Assembly (NCBI RefSeq): GCF_000004075.3
Contig: NC_026660.2
Location: 29,701,498-29,765,497, forward strand
Reading direction: 5' to 3'
Length of the DNA: 64,000 bases
Origin: Cucumis sativus
Lineage: Eukaryota > Streptophyta > Magnoliopsida > Cucurbitales > Cucurbitaceae
The notes beneath the pieces are model-generated. The model ran no database searches. It saw only the letters and a list, made by a program, of their open reading frames with translations, and was not told the DNA's origin. Positions 54,430 through 64,000 of the stretch are shown here, piece after piece. Position 1 is the stretch's first letter. Each line of letters opens with the position of its first letter. The position numbers and the translations under genes are program-made.

Positions 54430-57400
54430 ATGACTAGAGCTGTCCGCGATAGAATTCTCAAGGAGGCAAATGGTGATATTAGTGATCATCTACGTAACCA
54501 CATTCACTTGACGAACTGCATTCACTTGAAGAATCACATGCACAAGCACAGCCCAATCTTGGCTGACAGGTCTCTTATGAGGGATCTCATTGTCCTTCAA
54601 AGGTCGAGATCTCTCAGGGACCCTTCAGCAAGTCCTCCCTCATGGCAATCTCCCTCAATAACGGATCTGCCATCAAGGATGGGCGAAAATAATGTTGTGA
54701 TTCGTGAAGGAAGAAGGTCGGTTGGAACCGAGAGTCGAAGGGTAGGTAGGACAATTTCCGGAAGTTCTCCACCCTTGGGAAGTTTTGCCACATCAAAAGT
54801 TGCTCCGGCTGAGGTGAATGTGGGCGCGGATGGGGTGACAGCAGTTAGTGAGCACAGTGTTAAGAGTGAAATCCGAGATGGTAGAAGAATTCGGCGAGAA
54901 GAGTCAAGTAGGAGGAGTGATAGAAACAGTGTTTTGGATGGCAACGAAGAATCTTCACCTGTTCATGATGCGCATCTTCTGCATGAGGTAATTTCGAGGA
55001 AATCAGAATCTAAAGATAGAAAGAGTGAACAGAAGGATAAGCAGGTTAGGAGCATTCCATTTAAGACACTATCGGAGCAACTAAATTCTGCTCCAATAGA
55101 TAGTGATGATATTGCATCTTCAAGTGCTGTACATGGGAGACGATCTCAGCAGGAGAGAATCGCCGATGAACCTGAACCCAGCTTTCGTGGGAACTGCAGT
55201 GGATTGAATAGGGGTAAAAGGCGAAAATTTCGAGGTACAAGGAGAAGTCGTATGAATTTAACTTCCAGAGACACTGGAGTTCAAAATGAATTGTCGGTAG
55301 CTTCTAATACATTAGCTCATGGTTCGGCTCATTCAAAGCATAAAATGGAAGAAGAAAATGAAAATTATGGCAACAAAAATGTCATTGGTGGACCTAGAAA
55401 TGGGTGTGGTATGCCTTGGAATTGGTCAAGAATTCATCATAGAGGGAAATCGTTTTTAGACATGGCTGGAAGGAGTTTTTCTTGTGGCATTTCAGACTCG
55501 ATGTTAAGAAAATGCAGTCCAACTGCACGTGGGAGAGGCATTTCTGGCACACCCATAGCATCTGATCACTCAAGCTCATCTGCTAAATTTGATGCCGAGG
55601 CTCTACCTTTACTTGTTGAGGCATCTGGGTCCCAGGAAAGCATTGAAAATGCAGGCTGGCAACGAGATTACTCTGGGGAATTGGGAATATTTGCGGATAA
55701 TTATATTAAACACGAAGTTGATTCGGACCTTGCTTCAGAAGCAAGGTGTAGTAACCGAAGAAGAACAAGAGGCCATCATCGTGCTAGACATCAAAATCTG
55801 ACACAAAAATATATGCCACGAACATTCAAAGATTTGGTGGGACAACATTTAGTAGCCCAAGCTCTTTCAAATGCTGTTTTGAGGAAGAAGGTTGGGTTAC
55901 TATATGTTTTTTATGGTCCTCACGGCACAGGAAAAACATCCTGTGCTCGGATATTTGCTAGAGCATTGAACTGCCAGTCTTTGGAACATTCCAAACCTTG
56001 TGGATTATGCAATTCTTGCGTTGGATATGACATGGGAAAAAGCAGGAATATAAGGGAAGTTGTTCCTGTTAGTAATCTCGACTTTGAGAGCATTACCGAA
56101 CTACTTGACCATATGATAGCTTCTCAGCTCCCATCACAGTATACAGTGTTCATTTTTGATGATTGTGACAGCTTTTCTGCTAATTGCTGGAGTGCCATTA
56201 CAAAGGTCATTGACCGAGCACCCAGACGTCTAGTTTTTGTCCTTGTGTGTTCAAGTCTAGATGTTTTACCTCATATAATTATATCCAGGTGCCAGAAATT
56301 CTTTTTTCCAAAGCTGAAGGATGCTGATGTTATCCATACTTTGCAGTGGATTGCAACCCAAGAAAATTTAGAAATTGATAAAGATGCACTAAAACTTATC
56401 ACATCAAGATCAGATGGATCATTGAGGGATGCTGAAATGACTCTTGAACAGCTTAGTTTACTTGGTCAGAGAATTTCTGTTCCTCTAATTCAGGAACTGG
56501 TGAGTTATATATTTGAATTTTAATGATTGCAATAGTTGGAGATGAAAGTTTCCATTCACACTTTTCAGAGGCTACTATTTTATGTCTTGATTCTTATGAT
56601 TGAAATATTTCTGCCTACTTTGAAGTTTGATGTGAAATTTTTACGCAGAGCAAAATGGATCTTCCGCTGCAACTCTGTAATTGTCTTATCTTATATTTCT
56701 TGACCTTTTTGTTGCTGTGGAATAGTGAAAACCTAAATTTGTCCTTTCATTGACATATTGTGATCACAAATTTGGTCTACGCTGTTTCATAACTTCAGCT
56801 GAAACAAACAATGCTGTCTTTTATCTTGTTAACATGACCATATATTTTCTTGTGTGACAAATCGTTCTTTTTCTTGTTTTAGGTCATTGAAGTAACTTTC
56901 ATGGATCTCTCTCTCTCTCTCTCTCTAAAAAAGAGTAACTTTTATGGAGTGTTGAGGGGACCTGAGATCCGCCTATATGTCTTCTTGAACATCTTGATTT
57001 GGTTTTCAGAACTTTTAATAGTTTCTGAAATGGTTTTCTCAACTAGTGAAGCATGAACTTGCTTAAAATTGCAACATTTTTATTCTGCAATGTTTCAAGT
57101 GAAAGACTTCTCATATTGACAAGCTATTTTGACCGATTGTCTGTTTTTTTTTTCCTGTGCACTTTGCGCCTTCCAGCATAAGATAAAATAGGCTAGTTTT
57201 TGGTGATTAAAATTCTGGCTCTGGTTACAATAGTAAAAATTATTTTTAAAAAAACTATAAAAATCACAGCACCCTGCAATGTTGTTTGATTCATATAATT
57301 TCCACTGCATGTAACTTTCTGATTGTTTCAATTCTGATAATTACTATGTACCCAATTGGTTTCCAGGTTGGGCTCATCTCTGACGAAAAACTGGTGGATC

Positions 57401-60400
57401 TTCTTGATCTAGCTCTTTCTGCAGACACAGTTAACACTGTAAAACACTTGAGGTTAATAATTGAAAGTGGTGTGGAGCCAATGGCTTTGATGTCACAAAT
57501 CGCAACTGTGATTACTGATATTCTTGCCGGTAGTTATGATTTCAAGAAAGAAAGACCTCGGAGGAAGTTTTTCCGACGTCAGCCATGTAAGTCAAAGAAC
57601 ATGTTATATATGCGATGGACTTCATTAATTCAGTTTACTGTAACTAGATTGTTGGCCTGTAAAGTTTATAGTCCTGTTTTTTCCTTGGATGTATTAACTA
57701 GGATTTAGTCCATTTTCAGATTTTTGTTAAATGTTGCTTATATTAAGCTTTATATCCGGAACTTCATCTTTTGCTGCCTTTCGTTGGTTTAAAATTTGAT
57801 TAATTAACTAATTTCAAGTCTTAAGCATCTATCAAGCTGATGATTTTTTTTATGGCATTCTAGTATCCAAGGAAGATATGGAGAAGCTACGTCAAGCTCT
57901 GAAAACTTTATCTGAAGCCGAGAAGCAATTAAGAATGTCTAATGATAAATTAACTTGGCTTACAGCTGCATTACTTCAACTTGCTCCAGATCAGCAGTAT
58001 TTGTTGTCCAGCTCTGCTGAAACAAGCTTTAATCACAGTCCCTTAGCGCTGAATAATGTGAGTGGCAGGGGTGTATCAAGGAACATTGATCAGCATGGTC
58101 AAATATCTGCAGGCGAGAAAGGATTGCCAACAGATGTTAAGTTTGCTGGTCATTCTGACTCTAATAGAATTTCTAAAGGCATTAGTTTAGACAGAAAAAG
58201 ACACTCTGGCGTTGGTGTGTCTCCTCAGCTGACTGTCGCAAGCGCTACAGATTTAATGAAGTCTAGTGGAAAGCAGGTTTCTGGTACAACTCATAAAGCC
58301 ATGGAAGAAATTTGGTTGGAGGTGCTAGGAAAAATTCGGATGAATAGTATTAAAGAGTTTTTGATACAGGAGGGGACGCTTGCATCAGTGAGTTTTGGTG
58401 CAGGTACATTTTTCTAAATCATGTTCACAGTTTGCTGTTCCATTCCTCTTTATTTCACTTCATTTATTTAAAAAAGAACATTTCGTAAGTCGATTTGACT
58501 GTAAAAATTTAGAAGCGTCTTAAAATTATGTATTGTAATTTAACATCTGATGCAATGAGTTGACTTTTGACGATATACCATATTTTTGGCAGCACCAACT
58601 GTACGTTTGATATTCAATTCACATAATGCAAAATCAAAAGCAGAGAAGTTGAGAGAGCAAATCTTACAAGCGTTTGAATCTGCTCTTGGGTCCTCAGTGA
58701 TAATTGAAATTAGATATGAATCAAAAAGGGATACTCTAGTGGGGAACCATTCATCAGTTACTTTACCGGCATCCAAGAATGGTCTATTGCAGATTAGGGA
58801 TATAAGTGGTAATATGTCTCAAGCTCAGTTGACGCACTATGGTTCTGGTGAAGTTGGAAGAGGCGAAATTGTTGAAATAGATGCTTCTCCGAGGGAAGCC
58901 AATAATCAGAGAGAACCTAATCAAAGGAATTTAGAAGGTTCACAAGGAGAAGTATCAGTCTCTCGGAAGAACTCAACCATGTCATCAATTTCAGAAAGAA
59001 GAGAAGCTGGAGCTCAAAGTCGGAGTCAAAGTATTGTGAGAAGCAAAGTATCTCTGGCACATGTTATTCAGCAGGCAGAAGGATGTTCACAGCGAAGTGG
59101 ATGGTCCACACGCAAAGCTGTATCTATAGCTGAAAAACTCGAGCAGGAAAACTTGTACGTAATGCTATCTTCAAGATTTCAATTTTTCTTGTGTTGTGAT
59201 GTGTGGTTTCTGGAAGAGCAAAAGCATCTCTTATGCATTAGGGAACTCAAAACAGTTTTCTATTTTATAGAACGAAATTTCTTTAAAATGTGTTCAATAA
59301 CCTCTTTCTAGCCTTCTTCTTCTTCTTCTTCTCTCCCTCTCTCTCTCTTTCTTTTCCCTCGTTTTGTTTTGTGCAGCTCATATATTTGAATGTTATACAC
59401 AATCACATTAAAGTTTAGAGTCATTTGATCACAACCTTTGAAAACAAAAACATACGAGTCTTTCATACAAACATCCTCTTACTTTTTAAACACAGCATAT
59501 AGTGAACCTGTTCGTGAAGGTATTATCTTACTGGCCTAATTGTTCGGCTGTTGCTTTCCTTGGCTGGGATTAGTCCTATGAAGCTACATGTACGCTTAGC
59601 AACATGAGGTAGATTATAGGCTGTTAGGAAAAAATCCAACGTCAGGAAATAATGAAGTTCCGAAAGTATATATACGTAAGGGACTTTTAAAATAGATCAA
59701 TATTAGCCTTTAGAATTCACAAGCTCCTTCAATCCAATACTATGTACAAGAGTGAACAGTTAATTGCTAAGCAACTGTGGCTTATTTAGTTTTATTAAGC
59801 TACTGTGGATGGTTTTTCACCACTCACTCACAATTGCAAAGGTTATGACAATTAGTTTCTACGACCGGAGATTTGTTGCTTCCTTGTGTTTCACGGCCAA
59901 AGCACCTGCTTAATCTTATTACTTCTTTTTTTTTACAATTTTTGCAGGAGACTTGAGCCTCAATCAAGAAGCTTATTGTGCTGGAAAGCATCTAGAGTAA
60001 CTCGGCGAAAGGTACTGCAGGAAGGAGATATAAATAACATATATTTTGCATGTTTCAGTTTTGTTATGAAGTTATCTCTTTGAAAAAAAGCATTCAATAT
60101 TTTGTTATAATTAAAAATGCATATGAACTTTGCAAGGATGGATGCAGTTCATTTATTACCTAATGAAAAATTGTGCCGGTGCTCTCAATAATCAAGTGAT
60201 TAGTGATCATGTAGTTAAACTAGGTTAGGTTTGATGATGAAGAAGAATGTTGTACCATTTATGGTCATTTTACTGTCAAATAGCTTCACTTGAGAACTCA
60301 TGGCTTACTTAGAAGATGAATCGGTCTTCTTTTCTTTGAAGAGGTTATAATCATCCGTTTAATGGTGTTGTCCTATTTGTTCTTTTTGCTAAGACATCCT

Positions 60401-60634
60401 CATGACCTTTTGCCTTTCATGTCCGTTATTCCAATGTTTTGGTTCTGCCTCCGGGTTGAATTACATATATTATATGGTATTATTAATAATAGCAAATAAT
60501 GCATCAATTCACTTTGAGTTCTAAAATTACTTATTGATAATTGCCTCATGCAGCTATCACGGTTGAAAGTTAGAACTCGAAGGCCACAGTCATTGCTGAA
60601 ACTTGTCTCCTGTGGTAAATGTCTTTCTGCGTAG
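54430..60634 (+). CDS. STICHEL-like protein with DnaX/clamp-loader AAA+ domain
   Basis: Six exons, 54430-56499, 57367-57586, 57864-58403, 58593-59154, 59948-60011 and 60554-60634, give about 1178 residues. The N-terminus MTRAVRDRILKEANGDISDH with HLRNHIHLTNCIHLKNHMH is the STICHEL-like signature. A basic Ser/Arg-rich stretch follows. The DnaX-like domain has TFKDLVGQHLV, Walker A GPHGTGKTS (496-504), a Cys cluster (LNC...PCGLCNSC), Walker B VFIFDDCD (573-580) and ISRCQ. C-terminal helices and a basic tail follow. STICHEL controls trichome branching in Arabidopsis; STICHEL-like proteins resemble bacterial DNA polymerase III gamma subunit but act in cell shape, by an unclear mechanism. The start fits STICHEL-like 3/4 rather than STICHEL. 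All junctions keep frame. Confidence 0.93.
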
Positions 60635-62831
60635 TTAGCAAGGTAATAATTCAAGCCAGAAAGGAAGAAGAGGGAGAATCGTTTAGGAAATTGATTAACT
60701 TTGTTTTCTCTTTTAGTTGTATTTAGTTTTTCTTCTCACTCTTTTTCCCCGTGCTGATTACTAGGCTCATTTTTATCTGTGAATTCAAATTTATGAAATC
60801 AATTAATTTTTCATTCTAAAAAATCCTCATGTGCTAGACCTTTGCCCGCTCAAATTCCATTTCCGCCTTGAAAGATCAACTTCACTTGCACAGCGATTAA
60901 TAAATTAGTATCTTGAAAGCATGTAACAGAACAATTGTTAGAGAGAGGTTGCATTTTCACATCAAACCCAGACACCTCTGAAATTGTGGAAACTTTTATC
61001 AGCTCGGGAATGAGGTTGAGTCTAGGAATTGTCGAGAAATCGAATGCATATAATATCCTAGCTTCCCTTGTGCCATGCTTCTGAAGGTATAGCTGTAGAC
61101 TCCATCTTCACACCAGAAGGCCTTCAAGACTGGGAAAGTGCGCTCTTCTCGTGTTTACTCTTTATCATAATGAACTTTGAAGATATATGTTTTTGTTCCT
61201 CCAGGAATCCAAGAATATGATGATTCAGGAGAAACATGGGGCAATTAGTTTCTGTTCTCCCAGTGTATTTTCAAGTAGTTCTTGCTAATTCATAACACTT
61301 TTTTCCTTTCCAGGATACACTAAGCAATTTTATTCCCATAAGCACAATGCATGATAATTAAATAAAGCTTCTCTGCTGCTATGTACAAGTCACTGACCAT
61401 TAAAATTCCTCCAAGTTGTAGGGCTTAAAGAAAATTATGATTTCCAGCTCCCTCTGAGGGGGAAAGCAGTGAAAATCAGAATAGTTTTTCCAAATTTTCT
61501 ATTTCATAATGGTAAACAATAAAAATAAAAGGAAGTTTTAACCAAAATTTTATGCTCCCCCGTTGGTAATCATTTTGATATTCAAGTCTTTTAACTTAAT
61601 GAATGCAACAAATTCATGTTAAGAATCACTTAGGAAGCATTAAACCTATACGATCTCAAAAGTTATTTCTCTTTACATGATCTGCCAGAAGAGAAGCTCA
61701 CAACACTTGAGTGAAGCTAAAAAGACAATGGTCAAATTGTCTACTCGTTTAGACTATTTCAACAACTGCATCTCATGTCCATTATTATACTATATGGTCA
61801 CAACACACTTCCACCAACTTAAAAGATTTGATGAACATAGAGCTATGAAATATAATTTTACAGTACTGTAAAACTAACCTTCACCAACTACTCATAAATG
61901 CTCTAGTCTACATAACATTCTTTTGCTGTACACAATCAACGACTCTGAAGTGTTTGATATGAGAAACCTCACAGTCCAATGGAGCAATCTTCATTTTAGA
62001 CCCAAAAAAAGGATTCATAATCTCCATAGGAGAAATGTACGAGCTCAACCCAGTCAGATTGCTGGACCACTTGTTTTCGACTTTTGACTAAAGCGAAAAG
62101 TCGGAAAATCTAGAAGTGAAGGGGGAAAAAAAAAGCAATAAAGTAGAAAGGCAAGAAACCCAACCCAATAAAATTCCTTCACTAAAGCTTGACAATGAAT
62201 TCTCAAAAACAGTTCAATCCAAAACTAGAACTAAGGGCCTCTCCACGTTTGATATATGGCGTCAAAATGTAAAAAAAGAAACCCCATTTTTTCCCCAACT
62301 CTGTCTGCCCAACAGGTGTTTGTGATTATGACACACAGCCAACTCCCGAATTCTTCTATGTGCTGTGAATTAGAGGCTATAAGGTGTAGGATGAAATAAA
62401 AAAAAAAAGAAAGAAAAAGAAAGAAAGAAAGAAATGGGTTTCTTTTCTTTTTCTTTTTTCCTTTATGTTTTTTTAGCCTCATGTTTGTTCTTTTGTTTCT
62501 GTTTTTCTTATTAATTCCTTATGAGAGATTGAGAACCATCCACAAAAGTGATAAAAAAAAGTGGGCAAGTGGTCACAGGATTAATGGCGGGTTTTTCTTT
62601 TGAAAAAAACAGCAAAAAGACCAATATGAAACCCACGTTCCTACTTAACAGCTTAACTGTCTCAATAACTGCTACTGCTCTCTACCATTATCTTCTATGA
62701 ATCACTTTCTTCTTTCATGTTCCACTATCCCATATACTTTTCTAACGTAAGAAACTTCTGTTTTTTTTTTCTTCTTTTTGGTTCTTTTTGTATCAATTCA
62801 ACTTAAATCCCCTTCTTCCTCCGCTGAAATT
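60635..62831. other. Intergenic; STICHEL-like trailer, then promoter of the OVATE gene
   Basis: About 60635-61300 is probably the 3' UTR and downstream sequence. The rest is AT-rich with an A-rich and AAAG-repeat stretch at 62400-62433. A 12-base match to the start of miR395 (CTGAAGTGTTTG) at about 61946 has no pairing partner. No gene was seen. Confidence 0.45.
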
Positions 62832-64000
62832 ATGAAATGGGGTAGGAGGAAACCGCATAATCCTTCTTCTTCTTCTTCCACTTCTTCTTCTTCCTCCTCT
62901 AGGCCATCTTTCATGTCTAATATCTTGCCTGCTTCTTGGCTTTCAAAGCTCAAGCAAAAGAAAAGTAACCAAGAAGCTAGACCCAGAAAAGTTAAGGGAA
63001 CAGAGAAACGGAGTTCTCCTTGCATTCAATCGCCTGATTTTGCTAATGTGACTCCCTCCCCTGGTCAAGTGAATGGTAATCGTAATCGTCTATGTACCGG
63101 TGATAATGGTGAATTTTGGAAGCTGCCCTTTGGAGGAGAAGATATTGATGTGAAGAAGAGTAGTGAGATTTTGAGGTCAGTGTGGTACAACTCAGAGAAT
63201 GAGCATGATCTTCCACGTACAAGTTGTAGAAGTTGCAGAACTAAATATACAGAATTTGAGGGAAATGAAGAGATTCAGAATTTGGACGACATGGTTTCGA
63301 GGATGACAAGGAGAAGAAGAAGGAGGAGAGAAGCTCCAATCCAAGTGAAGCTTTTGAGAAGAGAGAGTGAAACTGAATCAACAACTCCAAGGAGCAAATA
63401 TAGAGAAAATGGGAACTTCGGGAATTTCGGTAAAAAAGGGGTGGAGAAGAAGGGATTTAAACCAGAGAGGGAAACAGATAAAGGGAAGGAGATCAGAGCA
63501 AGAAGATTAGTGGGGAAGAAAATGCTGGGGGTTGAAGAAGAGTCTGGAGTTAGGAAGAATGAGAGAGATAAAACCAAATTGACAAATTCAAGGAAGCATA
63601 GGTATGTCCCTTCCACCATGTCCAAAAGTTCCAATTTAGGAACTATAGAAGAAAACTGTGTATTTTCTTCTATGAAGGCAGAGGAAAGCGATGGACATGA
63701 TACTTTGGGCATTGAAATTGATTCAGACTGGGAACGAATGAAGGAATTGAAGATCGAAGAATTGAAGTTAAGATATGAAAAGCAAAGACAACCACTCTAC
63801 ATAAGGAAGGACTCAAATGAGAAGAATCCAAAAGGAAGAAGAAAAATCAGAGTTTATTCTCCTAGAACAGCCAATAAAATCGAGATCTGCAAGATTAAAG
63901 CATTGGAGGATATGAAGAAAGCTAAGTTAAAGATGAAGAAGAAGGTAAAAGAAAGCACGGTGGAGGACGATACAGACTTGGAGAGCTTTGCGGTTGTGAA
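62832..64000 (+). CDS. OVATE family protein (OFP5-like), 3' end beyond the window
   Basis: The frame is open for 389 codons to the window edge with no intron. The N-terminus MKWGRRKPHN followed by a Ser-rich stretch and ILPASWLSKLKQ is the OFP N-terminal signature, close to OFP5. Seven consecutive Arg (about residues 160-166) and Lys-rich stretches would act as nuclear localisation signals. The sequence near the edge (VEDDTDLESFAVV) is what usually precedes the OVATE (DUF623) domain, which must lie beyond base 64000. OFPs are plant transcriptional repressors that bind TALE homeodomain and TRM proteins and affect organ and fruit shape. The OVATE domain itself was not seen. Confidence 0.8.
   Translation, partial: MKWGRRKPHNPSSSSSTSSSSSSRPSFMSNILPASWLSKLKQKKSNQEARPRKVKGTEKRSSPCIQSPDFANVTPSPGQVNGNRNRLCTGDNGEFWKLPFGGEDIDVKKSSEILRSVWYNSENEHDLPRTSCRSCRTKYTEFEGNEEIQNLDDMVSRMTRRRRRRREAPIQVKLLRRESETESTTPRSKYRENGNFGNFGKKGVEKKGFKPERETDKGKEIRARRLVGKKMLGVEEESGVRKNERDKTKLTNSRKHRYVPSTMSKSSNLGTIEENCVFSSMKAEESDGHDTLGIEIDSDWERMKELKIEELKLRYEKQRQPLYIRKDSNEKNPKGRRKIRVYSPRTANKIEICKIKALEDMKKAKLKMKKKVKESTVEDDTDLESFAVV

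Noticed and set aside
54597-54944. 115-codon minus-strand frame
   Set aside because: It is antisense to the STICHEL-like first exon and has no family match.
61946-61970. CTGAAGTGTTTG, like the start of miR395
   Set aside because: The match ends after 12 bases, and there is no pairing arm within a few hundred bases.
63275-63712. 145-codon minus-strand frame
   Set aside because: It is a shadow of the purine-rich OVATE family gene on the + strand.

Overview
This is nuclear DNA from a flowering plant. It is AT-rich, with long intergenic stretches full of microsatellites. The genes have GT-AG introns and their products match plant-specific families: class II trehalose-phosphate synthase, a STICHEL-like DnaX-domain protein, a DUF641/GIL1 protein, an OVATE family protein and MIR399 precursors. 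It is a eudicot. A cucurbit is my guess, based on the general look of the repeats and the coding sequence; nothing here proves it.

Layout. 1.7-6.4 kb holds a tandem cluster of MIR399-like hairpins (copies A-D), all placed on the + strand. Copies A and C carry the same predicted mature miRNA, and copy B a diverged one. Copy D keeps a canonical star-like arm but has a decayed 3' arm. A broken Ty1/Copia gag lies between C and D. Copies A and C share a compact promoter (a PHR1-type P1BS site, the octamer TGCGAATC, then TTTAAATAA) at nearly identical spacing, and copy B has a worn version. At 11.7-12.5 kb (+) there is a three-exon HLH/ACT-like regulator without a basic region. At 14.2-16.5 kb (-) there is a two-exon RABA1-type Rab GTPase. 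At 19.0 kb (+) is the first exon of a small plant protein of unknown function, whose 3' end I could not settle. At 24.5 kb (+) a TATA box precedes a small secreted-peptide precursor ending SVPSPGVGH. At 32.5-37.0 kb (+) is a complete TPS7-type trehalose-phosphate synthase gene, preceded by a GC-richer promoter block rich in ACGTG elements. At 39.5-40.9 kb (-) is a DUF641/GIL1-like gene, at 44.8-47.1 kb (-) a six-exon K/HDEL receptor gene (ERD2), at 54.4-60.6 kb (+) a six-exon STICHEL-like gene, and at 62.8 kb to the right edge an OVATE family gene cut by the window.

The genes do not form one pathway; this is an ordinary plant gene neighbourhood. The MIR399 cluster is the most distinctive part. 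miR399 represses the ubiquitin-conjugating enzyme PHO2 and so promotes phosphate uptake during starvation. The shared P1BS promoters fit PHR1-driven induction of that response. All exon boundaries were read by eye from splice sites, reading frame and family knowledge; no alignment or folding program was run.
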